Shown here: positions 51,820 through 61,568 of the stretch, piece by piece | How the letters are laid out: the number at the start of each line of letters is the position of its first letter | Position numbering within the stretch: the first letter of the stretch is position 1 | DNA from: Plasmodiophora brassicae | Lineage: Eukaryota > Endomyxa: Phytomyxea > Phytomyxea > Plasmodiophorida | Assembly (NCBI GenBank): GCA_036867785.1 | Contig: CP145410.1 | Location: 1,364,001 to 1,428,000, forward strand | Direction of reading: 5' to 3' | DNA length: 64,000 bases | Made by a program: the position numbers and the translations under genes | The notes under the pieces: generated by a model | Databases searched by the model: none | The model's input: the letters and a program-made list of their open reading frames with translations, nothing else | What the model was told of the DNA's origin: nothing

Positions 51820-53495
51820 ATGTGGGGCGCACGGTCGACCTGGTGCCGTATCGGCATCGTGGTCGCCGCCGCCGCCGCCGCCGCTGGGGTCGTGGCCCTC
51901 ATCGTCCTACTGGTCCACGCGCAGTCCAGCACAACGAATGTAGGTGCCGGATGCCATCTGGGATTGCCATGCGCTCGCCTGAGCCTCTGCAGAACGCCGA
52001 ATACCCACAGAATGCTGTTAATTCACAGGTCAACAAACGGATGATCGGGTATTACGCCCAGGTCAGTGCGGCGCTCGTTGACCGGATGTGACGGTTGATC
52101 CCCATTTTCACATAATTGCCATGCAGACGATTGGGTCGCCAACGAACTGCTCCCTGGGGGCGACAGCGTTGCAACCGGATACGGTCCCGGCCAACCTGTA
52201 CACCCACCTCGTCTACGGGTTCTCGCCGCCCATCAGCACGACGACCTGGCAGCTCGAGCAGCCGCACGAGAATGAGGCGGCGCGCTACGTCGCGTTCAAC
52301 GCGTTGAAGGCGAAGAACCCGAACCTGAAGACCATGCTGTCCGTTGGAGGCGACCTGCCTGTACGACCACCTGAACGGACGTTGCGACCGTTGGCAGTGA
52401 ACTGATCGCGCCACGCCTGCAGAGCACAGCGCCAATGTCGTCGATGGCGTCCGATCCTGGTCGTCGCGCCATCTTCGTCAACTCCACGATGCGTTTCATC
52501 CGCAAGTACGGGTTCGATGGCATCGGTGGGTAGGCGCGCGGGGAACGTCAGGCGCGGGCTGACTGAACGTCGCCACCGACCACAGACATCGACTGGGAGT
52601 TTCCCACCGAGGTTGCCAGAGGCGGAAGCCCAAACGACAACAACAACTTCGTCGCCCTGGTAGCGGATCTGCGCCAGGCGATCGAGATGGAGGCCGTGCC
52701 GAAGAACAGCAGCAAGCTGCTGCTGTCGTGCATCGTCCCGGGAGGACCGTTCTGGGGCAAGTACTACAACATCTCCGACGTCATCAGCCACCTCGACTGG
52801 GTCAACATTCTCGGTTACAATGTATGCTCAATAACTGTCGTCTGCGTTCGGGCATCTGACGAATGGGATGGGCGATCGTTCAGGTCCTGGGAACGTGGAT
52901 GAACCAGACCGAGTACATAGGCCACATGTCGTGAACGGGCGGTCGGTCGACTGACGGTACGATTGTGCTGATGTGTAGGTGCTCAGCGCCGTTGCAGAAC
53001 CCGTTGGATCGGGCGGGTGACTCAGTGGCGAACGCAATTCAGTATTTCGTGGGGCAGGGCAAGGCGGGCGGGGCCGACGCGTCCAAGTTCAACCTGGGTG
53101 TCTCGTTCTGGGGGATCGCCTACACGCTCGCCTCGCCGATCGCCCCGGGCGCAACCAGCCCAGGCATGAACGCGCCGGCATTCAATGGCGTTCAGGCGCC
53201 GGCCAAAACCGGCCAATGCACACACCAGCCCGGGTACCTGGCCTACTTCGAGAGCCAGGCCATCATGCAGAAGAACAACTTGACGGGGACGCTGGACCCG
53301 GTCTCCCAGTGCAAGTACTTCACGTACGATACGAACCAGTGGGTCGCGTTCGAGGATGGCGCCACACTGTCCGCCAAGATCGACTACGCGATGTCCATGG
53401 GCATACCCGGCGTGTCCATCTGGGGCCTCGACGCCGACATCCCCAAGACGCACACACTTAGTGCCGCGGTCAACGCCCACCTATTCGGCCATTAA
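51820..53495 (+). CDS. GH18 chitinase-like glycosidase with N-terminal signal anchor
   Basis: Family 18 glycoside hydrolase, expected to cleave beta-1,4-linked N-acetylglucosamine polymers in the secretory pathway or outside the cell. The first exon encodes a strong hydrophobic anchor (IGIVVAAAAAAAGVVALIVL). The core reads RMIGYYAQ, LYTHLVYGFSPP, PNLKTMLSVGG, RRAIFVNSTMRFIRKYGFDG, the catalytic DGIDIDWEFP with all DxxDxDxE residues, LLLSCIVPGG, LDWVNILGYN, FNLGVSFWGIAYTLA and GIPGVSIWGLDAD. Introns by frame: about 51954-52039 (acceptor uncertain), about 52063-52128, 52361-52422, 52526-52585, 52822-52883 and 52931-52978. The intron at 52526 splits the codon of the second catalytic-motif Asp. 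The usual GWxxG after SVGG is missing (GGDLPST), an oddity that may affect substrate binding. Confidence 0.88.
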
Positions 53496-53601
53496 CAGGG
53501 TTCCCTGCCCCTGCGAACACGCCCGCCTCCTCCTTGGTCTCTCCGTTCAACAGCGATCGTCGCGCATCGAGATTCAATACGTGCAGAAACGGCACTAAAC
53601 G

Positions 53602-55065
53602 CTACACGATATTGCAGCAGTGGACCCGCAATCGTTGCAGATAGCCACTGTTTGGCCTCGGGAGCAGCGGTTCAGGTGTCTGGGTATGGTGTTCCAATAG
53701 CAACCCGACGTGGTCGTCGTATCCGCTGTGGGAGAAGCGGTTCGTCCAGGAGCCATCGCGTGGCAATGACGCGTGCGCGACGGGGCTCGATGACGCGTCA
53801 AGACATCGTAACCATTTCAGGCCGGCGAGCGCCGCAGTGGATCGCACCTGCGTGTGGGCGATGTCGACGCATTGAAGGGATGGGCACGTAGCGAGGACGT
53901 CGACGCTGGTGATGCCTGTGTGCCGTGCGGACAGGTGCCTGAGCCGGGAGAAGTTGGCCAACGCGTCCAGGTCGCCGATCTTGGTGTAATCGGCATCCAG
54001 CGCCAGGAGGACGTCTCGCAGGTGCAATCGCAGGACGGAAACATCGTTCACGCTGGTCTCTGAAATGTCCAAGCGCTGGAGGAGCGGGCAGAACTGGAGC
54101 GCATCGATGCGGTCGACACCCGTCTTTGCAACGGATAACGTCGTCAACCCCGGGAAGAACCGGACCGCGTCGATGTTCAGCACGTGACGACAGGATTCCA
54201 GAAGGAGAACGCGAAGACGGAACAGGTGCGCCAGCGTATCGATGCCTCGTGTCGCCGTCCCGTTCAACGACAAATGCTCCAGATTCGCGGAGCGCCGGAT
54301 CAGGTCGGGCAGGATCGACGCAGTCGTCCGCGAATGGCATACCTCCAGATGTCGCAGCGTACCTGGACAGATGACCGGTTTTTCAGCCTGTCGTACCAGG
54401 TGGCAGGCCTTGATCGTCTGCAGGCATCTGTGGTCTTGCAAGGACGACAGGTCGTCGACGCGCGTGAACGATATGTCGAGGACCTCCAGTTCCGAACAGG
54501 ACATCAGTGGAGCGACACTGGAAACGCCCGTGGATGAAACATCCACTGATCGCAGCCGACGTAAACAGGTTAAACCATCCACTTCGCGAATCGAAGTTTG
54601 AGACAGGTTCAGGGTGTGCAGGGCCGTCAGTGACGACAGAAACGACGTGTCACTGACAAGGCGCCAGCGCGCCAGCGACAGTGTTGTCAGACGCATCGTG
54701 ATTCGTCCTGATCTGACCGCGTCGACGAACGTGGCATCGGGGTCCCGCACACGGCTGAGATCAAGGCAGTCGAGGCTGTCTGGGCAGACGCCAGGTCTCA
54801 GGGCATCCACGTCGGAAGGCGCCAGCCGCAGTCGATTAACAACGGCAAGGCACTGCAGAGACCGGCAGGCGGATAGCAACAGCGGCAGCGGCATGTCCCC
54901 ACGAAACCGATGGATGCCGGCGCGAGCCGACCGCCAGTGCCGGTTCACACCCGAGCACGCGTCGATATCGCGTTGCGCTTCGAGCATGTCCAGAACGATG
55001 ACAATCAAGTCGACGGGCAGCGATGCCCAGTTGCGGTCGCCGCCACCGACGTCGGCGACCAGCAT
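53602..55065 (-). CDS. F-box and leucine-rich-repeat protein
   Basis: 487 residues from MLVADVGGG. The F-box lies at about residues 15-50 (LPVDLIVIVLDMLEAQ, NRHWRSA) and binds SKP1. It is followed by about 14 LRRs of the short type, for example LHTLNLSQTSIREVDGL, LEVLDISFTRVDDLSSL, LQRLDISETSVNDVSVL and LQCVDIAHTQVRSTAAL. Expected role: substrate receptor of an SCF ubiquitin ligase. Length and repeat type resemble the expanded protist F-box/LRR sets; no orthologue can be named. The frame is open 5' to 55266, but the added residues look non-coding. Single exon. Confidence 0.85.
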   Translation of the reverse strand: MLVADVGGGDRNWASLPVDLIVIVLDMLEAQRDIDACSGVNRHWRSARAGIHRFRGDMPLPLLLSACRSLQCLAVVNRLRLAPSDVDALRPGVCPDSLDCLDLSRVRDPDATFVDAVRSGRITMRLTTLSLARWRLVSDTSFLSSLTALHTLNLSQTSIREVDGLTCLRRLRSVDVSSTGVSSVAPLMSCSELEVLDISFTRVDDLSSLQDHRCLQTIKACHLVRQAEKPVICPGTLRHLEVCHSRTTASILPDLIRRSANLEHLSLNGTATRGIDTLAHLFRLRVLLLESCRHVLNIDAVRFFPGLTTLSVAKTGVDRIDALQFCPLLQRLDISETSVNDVSVLRLHLRDVLLALDADYTKIGDLDALANFSRLRHLSARHTGITSVDVLATCPSLQCVDIAHTQVRSTAALAGLKWLRCLDASSSPVAHASLPRDGSWTNRFSHSGYDDHVGLLLEHHTQTPEPLLPRPNSGYLQRLRVHCCNIV

Positions 55066-55308
55066 TGCGATTCGCGGTGTGACGGCGGAACCGTAAGACC
55101 TGACAAGCAACTGGCCAAACGGATTATAGAAACTCCGTGCCGTCGCAGAGCCGCGCGAACCCGAATAAAATATTGCGATTCTCACGTGAAATGGAATAAT
55201 AATGGGAAAACGCAGACCCGGACTCGGAACAGTGCTGCACTGGCCAGCGTGTCGTCGACGTTGCATCTGATGGGAGGCAAGACGTTTGGAAAATATTTTA
55301 TATAGGTA

Positions 55309-56046
55309 CTACAGTCGGGATGGGTCGGCTGCCGCATCGAGCAGTTGGTCGGGTGGCGGCAGGGGTTTCTGACGTTTACGCGCGGGCTCATGACCGGCGG
55401 TTTCGTCAGGCGCTGCATGGCCAGGAGCCATGTTTTCGTTCGCGGCGTTCTCGACGTTGTTCGCAGGCAAAGAACCTGGGTGGTTGGCCAGGAGCGTCTT
55501 CAAGTCGGACATTGATGCGGAGGCGATGGGATAAGCGGAGGCAATGCGTTCCAGCAGGCGCTGTGAGGTCGCCAGCGCCCGCTGTACTGCATCGATCTGC
55601 GCGGCGTTCGGAATCAGCTGCGGCGATGGGACAGGCATGTCGGCGACGGAAGTGGCGGGCAGAGATTGTCGGGCGGCCTGCAGCTCCGCTTCAAGGTTGC
55701 TGGTCAACTCCCGAACAACGGCCTCTCGAACAGATTGCAGCTCGTCGTCAAGGCGCTCGGCCTCTTCGCGCAACGAACGAACGCGCTCTTCGAGTTCTTC
55801 ATCGAAGGGTTCCACGTCCAGTGGGATGTCGTCCTGTACGACAACATGCGATTGAATCGCGTCGTGCATGCGGGTCCGTAGCCTTCCCAGGCGGTCCCGG
55901 CAGGCGGCACGCTGCACCCGCGTCAGCTCCTCGCCGCGAAGGTTCCGGACACAGTGCTCGTCGAAGCATTCCAAAATCGCATTTAGCTCCGCCCGAGTTT
56001 TCACCCGGACGCCACTGACATCACTGGCGGCGCCGACATCCGCCAT
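55309..56046 (-). CDS. NSL1/MIS14-like kinetochore protein (tentative)
   Basis: 245 residues, helical with a disordered basic tail (PARKRQKPLPPP). Resemblance to NSL1, a subunit of the MIS12 complex that bridges centromere and NDC80, comes from three blocks in the same order: VRVKTRAELNAILECFDEHC (NSL1: VRCTSKRAVTEMLQLC), ACRDRLGRLRTRMHDAIQSH (ALRDAQWTFESAVQENI) and PFDEELEERVRSLREEAERL (QFDEIIVDIATKRKQYP). The similarity is weak and judged by eye. An unrelated coiled-coil protein is the alternative. Head-to-head with the long coiled-coil gene at 56214. Confidence 0.42.
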   Translation of the reverse strand: MADVGAASDVSGVRVKTRAELNAILECFDEHCVRNLRGEELTRVQRAACRDRLGRLRTRMHDAIQSHVVVQDDIPLDVEPFDEELEERVRSLREEAERLDDELQSVREAVVRELTSNLEAELQAARQSLPATSVADMPVPSPQLIPNAAQIDAVQRALATSQRLLERIASAYPIASASMSDLKTLLANHPGSLPANNVENAANENMAPGHAAPDETAGHEPARKRQKPLPPPDQLLDAAADPSRL

Positions 56047-56213
56047 CGAACAGCTCGAACGCCAACGACGCTGTCCCCACGGCGTTGGCGCAACCCGGCG
56101 CCCGCCTCCCGCCCAAATGCCGACGTTGTTTTGGCGCCGACTCTCCAGTCCTGGCCTGCTGTCGTAACTCGTACCTGCAGCTGTAACATGGTGTGGCCAA
56201 GTGGCGACCGATC

Positions 56214-59200
56214 ATGTCGTGTGATATTCCTGGACATAACGTTTCATTTGAAAGTGGGGAGGGATCGTGGCTGCATCGGACGTCGTTGCGGCCGTCGGGC
56301 ATGTTGCAGGCGGGGCGCCGCGCGTCCATCGCGGGCACCGCCCGATCCCATGGGCGGCCGCCTGCGCCGACATCGACGCTGCCGTCGCCGTTTCAACGCC
56401 TGCGATATGGCGTCGAGATGATGACCAAGAAGATTGGTGGAGCGCGGCAGAATATTTTGGATAAGGTTGCAATGTGCACAGTGCGTCCAGGCAGCACATT
56501 CTGACATGGGGACGATGTAGACCGAAGACCTGACACGGCAGAAGGCGTATAACGAGTCGCTCCGTGCCCAGGCTCTAGAAATCGTACAAAGCATCGAGCT
56601 GCGCAGCAATGAACTCAGTCGTCTTGAGCAAGCTCTGTCGGCCATCGACCTCAAGGGGAAGAACGTAACCGACATTCTGTCAGCCACGGCAAACGACAGT
56701 GACGCAAATGACCGTCGCCTTCAAAGCGAGCGCCGGGCCCTGATGGCCGCCGGCAACTTGCATCAGCAAAGTGTGGAACGCCTTGACCAAGCATCGTCTG
56801 AACTAGAGGCGGACAATGCGTCGTTGCAGAAAGAGACTCTCAATCATGATTCAAGTACGTAATTAGTCTCCCTTGTCGCCTCGTCTGCTTACTCATATGG
56901 TTCAGCTCGGGACTGGTGCGACACGGCCAACGTTATTGAGGCTGACTCACAACGCTTGAAGCAAGATCTTGCTGAACAGGTTGAACACGCAATGTCCGGT
57001 TAGAACGGTGTCAGTTGCATGCATGTGCTGATGGGTTAACGGGGTTCGTAGTTAGGAGCTCAATTGAATCCTGCACTGCCACTATTGAGGACGAAGCGGG
57101 CCTCTGGCGTGACAGGGCGGCACGTGTCGAATCCGCCTGTTCCGATATAACTCCCAGTCGGCTCCTTCTTTCAGGGACGAAGAAGTCGCTGATTGAGCAG
57201 TTCGAGCTTGTTCAAGCAGACGTGAAAACTGCCCGACAAGAGATCCGATCCTTGGAAGCGGCTCATGGAGTAAGTCAGCGTCAATCGCTCGCTGTTTATG
57301 GAAACTAAGTTAGCCTACAGTGCATAACGGATCTGTTATCGCAGAAGGCGGTCAATGCCGACAACATCCGAGCCGTCGAAAAGGAACTTCAGATGGCAGA
57401 ACTCACGTTGCAAGAATATTCGAAGACTATCAATGAAGCCGGCCTCGATAAGGGCGAGATTGCGGATGCGATATGTAAGCATCAACATGCGAAAGAGGCC
57501 CTAATATCACGGTAGGCAGTATACGCGCACAGTGGTTTATTTCTGATGTTTCACTTTTTAGCATTGAGCCCATGGAAAACGACTTGGCCCATCTAAAACA
57601 CAAGCTTGACGCTGTTTCTTTAGATCTGATACGCTACCAAGGAGAACTGGCTGCCAGGCAGGATGCTCTTGATAGTGGGCGCGATGCTCGACTTGCTGCT
57701 GAGAGCGATGTCGACCAGAGGATTACTGATACAAGCCGAATGCTATCATGTCTGTCACGGCAGCTACAGGTCACATTTATCATGTTTGATCTGGATCAGA
57801 TATATGACGATTGTATTCAGGTGCTTGAATCAGTGTCAGATGCTAACAAGAAGCTTTATGAAGAGCAGCAGGGCGCTGTTGATTTGCTGGCTAGTAAGCA
57901 GGTTGCCTGCCGCGTCAGCAGAACCATTAACGCGCAGTGTCAGGTGGATTATCTCAACTTGACGCTACACTCCAGCATTTCAGTCAAGGTCCAGAGGAAA
58001 CTGAAGCTCTGTCCCGTGTGCATGTTCACCTCTCTGGAGTTGTTTCTGACCAAGCTGGTGCGATCTCAGCATGCAGGGGACAACTGGCCGACCTCCAGCA
58101 TCGACTCGACCTTGAAATGGTTCGCCAAGTTGTTGTGCAAGTTTGTACCGTCGTAATCTAGGTATTCCCTTAGGAAATCAACAAGAAGAAAACTGAGCTG
58201 GCAACAATTTCGCGGCAATGGGACGAGGTTTCGAAAGAAGTTGCTCTCATCGCGGAGACCTCTCAGGACAATAGCGAGATCGAGCATGAAGAGGCACAAC
58301 TGGACCAACTCGAGACGGCCTATTTAAATGCGAATGATGAACTACAACGCTGCGAGCATGCGGTACCTCATCTGTGCAACGTGAACTTTGATTTTCTTAT
58401 TCGAATCAGCTTGCTTGTGCTCGGCAAGAACATTCACTACACGTGGCGAGCGTCTCGGATTCGCTTCGTAACGAGTTAACCGAAGCACGCCACAAGGTCC
58501 ACTAAATGTTGAATTGCTGGTTACTGAAGGTCATGCACTGACAAAGTTCGATGTCGGCGAAGCGAATAATGGAGGAGTTCGAAACCGAGTTCCGTCGAAC
58601 TGGAGCGAGTCAAGAGTCTAGACTTGGAGAAAAGGTAATTCCGTCAAGGAGATCTGCGTGTTTCTGCTCTCATTTCATATTAGGCCCTTGAACTCTTGAA
58701 CTTAAAGGGTCTCGAGCGGACGCTTAACGAGGCTCCCCATAACGCTGCTGACGGTACAGTGAAAGCAAATGCTGGCATTGCTCAGGTGCCAAATCAGCCA
58801 GTACGGTTGGAAGCGGAAGCACAAAACAGCTCTGTTACTGTGCAGAAGCCGCCTCCCACAACAAGAAGTTCTCGTTCTGTATGTGGCAGAGTACCTTTGC
58901 GCAAGTATTTGCCGGCTCATGGTGTATCAATTACAGAGAAAAGCAAAGCCGCCGATGTCTTCACATGATGCAGGGGAATGTGTAGAGGAGGTGCGGACAT
59001 CCCATAGACGTCGGGCAGGTGCAGGTAAGCCACAGTATCTTGGTATGGAATCGCTGTTTTAACGTTTCTCCAATTATAGGCAATCGCCATGCTGTGGCGC
59101 CCACTGTTCCGTCTCGGACAACACCGTTGAACAACAACCTAACTGAGACTCTCCATGTAAGCGCTGTTTGGTCGCGGCCGCGCCTGTCATTCACGCACGT

Positions 59201-59621
59201 GCAGAATCGAGTGAGTGGGCGCAGAGTCACCAGCGTCCCACTTGACGCTCCCAACAAGGGGATTGCCGACGCTAGAGGCCCACGACGTTCTCGAGGTGCT
59301 ACCCGCAAATTGAATTATGAAGAGGACTTCACAACCCGCAAAGCAACTGGCAACCCGTCAAACGCGGAGGTGCCCAGTAGCCGCGAAAAGACCAACGCCA
59401 ATACCAGCACTTGCGTCAGCGGCCCCGTGTGTCTTGACAATCCCCAATGCGAGACCTCTCAGGAACCAGCTGCGCCGGCGCCTGTAAGTTCTCATCGTCA
59501 AGACGCTCAACCACTGGATGGCTCAAACCGACGCCGACGCCGTCGCGGTAAAGCCCTGGTCACGTTAAGCACGTCTGGCAACAACGACAGCGACCCGTTC
59601 GGTCTTAGTTTCGGCGCGTGA
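56214..59621 (+). CDS. Long coiled-coil protein with many short exons
   Basis: About 850-900 residues over more than ten exons. N-terminal basic leader (GRRASIAGTARSHGRPPAPT, RQNILDK), then long coils: TEDLTRQKAYNESLRAQALE, SNELSRLEQALSAIDLKGK, KSLIEQFELVQADVKTARQE, IEPMENDLAHLKHKLDAVSL and KKKTELATISRQWDEV. The C-terminus is Ser/Pro/Arg-rich and has RRSRGATRKLNYEEDF, recalling the basic C-terminal motif of shugoshins (RRS...NYxEP), and ends DPFGLSFGA. Introns fixed by frame include 56855-56905, 56999-57051 and 57893-57936; others follow the same GT-AG, 45-60 nt pattern. Start uncertain (56214 or a Met about 30 codons later). Family not identified; an intraflagellar or chromosome-associated role is only a guess. 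Codon use is less GC-rich than in upstream genes. Confidence 0.6.
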
Positions 59622-59827
59622 CCGCTGCTTCGAGCCTGCATCTGCTCCGAGAGCCAATCGTGTCCACTCCCTACGTATATATAAATATAGTCAATGACTC
59701 TCCATACACCTACCAGGCTAGATGGCCGGACGGGCCGCTGCTGCGCGGGAACAGAGCCCCGTTGTGCCCCGGCCGCACGGGGGCATTGAGGCCCAGTTGT
59801 GGGCGATCGTAGCGCAGTTTTCTGGTT

Positions 59828-60091
59828 GTGCGGGAGCGTCGCGCCCGCAGTGTGGCGGCACCGCCTCGTCAGGAGATGGGTCGCGGCACTGGATGGAAAC
59901 CCGACGAGGATATGTCCCTGATGCGTTCGTTCCTCGATGCATCAGAGGAATTCAGGGCTGCCGCCGATCTGAAGTTGAACGAGTTCTGGGACCAGGTCCT
60001 GCACCGGTTCCTGACGTACCACTGGAAAAATATCAGTGCCGAATTAGTGCCGTCCCCTTCATTACCCAATCGGCACCTTTTCGGCGTTTAG
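59828..60091 (+). CDS. Myb/SANT-like domain fragment
   Basis: The frame carries a Myb/SANT-type helix pattern: GTGWKPDEDMSLMRSFLDAS, then LKLNEFWDQVLHRFLTYH, as in trihelix/Myb-like DNA-binding proteins often encoded next to transposases. The frame then runs into the GGCAC repeat cluster at 60036 and stops, so the gene looks truncated by that insertion or is only an exon. No ATG gives a clean start in this frame before the domain; the upstream open frame from 59722 may belong to it. Confidence 0.45.
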   Translation: MRERRARSVAAPPRQEMGRGTGWKPDEDMSLMRSFLDASEEFRAAADLKLNEFWDQVLHRFLTYHWKNISAELVPSPSLPNRHLFGV

Positions 60092-60130
60092 CGGCACCAA
60101 TTCGGCACTAGGTAGTGCCAATTAAGTGCC
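60036..60130. repeat. Cluster of 16-18 bp GGCAC-type direct and inverted repeats
   Basis: Three copies of a motif close to GGCACYAATTCGGCAC: 60036-60051 (reverse orientation), 60093-60110 and 60113-60130 (reverse). The last two form an inverted repeat around a 2 bp centre with CACTA/TAGTG at its core. Clustered short repeats of this kind are typical of the subterminal regions of CACTA/EnSpm transposons, and a CACTA-type transposase lies 1.4 kb away. Confidence 0.7.
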
Positions 60131-60140
60131 GTTTTCGGGA

Positions 60141-61568
60141 CCGGATTTCCCAAAAAATGCGCTCCACGGGCATTCTCCAAAAATCTCGATTGAATTTTTC
60201 CTCCGTCCAGTAATAGAATAGAATGGTACCCCAGATTCTGAGACACTATCGTATTTGGTATTGCCGTTAACAATAGAATAGAATATGATTAACGAATGGT
60301 TTATTGAACGGTAGCTGTTTCTTGATGGGCGCCGATCCGCCGTTAACCACGACGCCAATATGCCTTCCGGATCGCCTAAGTGGCAGAGCTTCATTGTCCG
60401 CCACCCACGAACATCCTCAGGGCCTAAAACCTGCATGTCAAATGATGCAACTGGATGTGAACAACAACGGTTGTACCCTCCACCGCCCCTGCCCGCAAGG
60501 CCGCCTATATTCATACATAACGCAATGAGGGCACATGATGTTAAACGCTGTCGTTGCGTACCATTGGGGCCAGCCGGATGCGAAGGCACTTGATACTGGG
60601 ACTGCATCCGAACGCATTGTAAGTAATGGAGTCGCCAGAACCGTCGAATACGTACCGCGTCCCGCAGCGCCGCCTTGATCGCGCCCGAGAATAAAGAATA
60701 AAATGAGGTGCTGGCGAAGACGGGTTCCTCCGCCGCTTGGATGTACTCGTTCCTCAACTGGAATAGGAACTGGAATAGGTTATCGTTCCGTACTGCACAT
60801 CAAGCTGACTGTTATCAAATCAAACGCCGGAGGCAGACGTGGTCGAGTACGTGAGAGGTCACGGAAGATGGCATTGCGCGCCGGACTCGCAGGAGATGAG
60901 GTCCTGCGACGAACCTGCCCCGTCCTTCTGTGTAGCGCCCTCCTGTACTGCTTGATGACTTCGGCAAATTAGAAACGCATATAAAGTGGAATTCCAAACA
61001 ATCGACATACGCTGGCGGGTGTCTTCCATGGTCCACTCTTGAGCGGGCAAGCCCAGCTGTTCCGCCGCCTCCGCCAGGATTCTCTGATGCAGGACGGCGT
61101 TCTTTGTGGGACAGTTCCGCTCCCGATGGCCTGACGTGTACACACTGATAAACGAGAGCAATTAACGTCCTTGACTTCGGACACACACAAACGAATACCT
61201 GGCATACAGACCAGGAAACCAAGCGCACAGAACCTTGCGCTCCGGCGTCAGGGCCCGGTGAGGTCCTTGCGCTGCGAACCGTTCGTATACCGATGCGTCT
61301 GCTGCCGATGGCATTTGAAGAATGAGGATGCGGGTGCCAAGTCGTCGTCGGTGTCGGGGCCCGGATCGGAATTTGGATCGCGCGCCACCTTGTCAGTGAG
61401 TGGTGGAGGAACAGCGTCGGGCCCCATTCGACAATCGTGTGGTGGAGAGGGCCCCTCGGGACGGAAGAAAACGGTGCCCTGGTGGGGAACTACCGAGCCG
61501 GCGCTGCGAAAGGGGCGCCCGCTCAGGCGCTACGGTTGTGAAGGTTAGACGCGCCGTGCAGAATGTTT
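60141..61568. other. Gene-poor, repeat-containing region
   Basis: 1.4 kb without a secure gene. It has a direct repeat AATAGAATAGAAT at 60212-60224 and 60272-60284 and a tandem GGAACTGGAATAGG-like duplication near 60755-60780. Short frames such as LAEAAEQLGLPAQEWTMED on the minus strand (about 61000-61090) and CEPFVYRCVCCRWH on the plus strand (about 61270-61310) could be remnants of transposon or host exons, but nothing is recognised with confidence. Confidence 0.4.
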
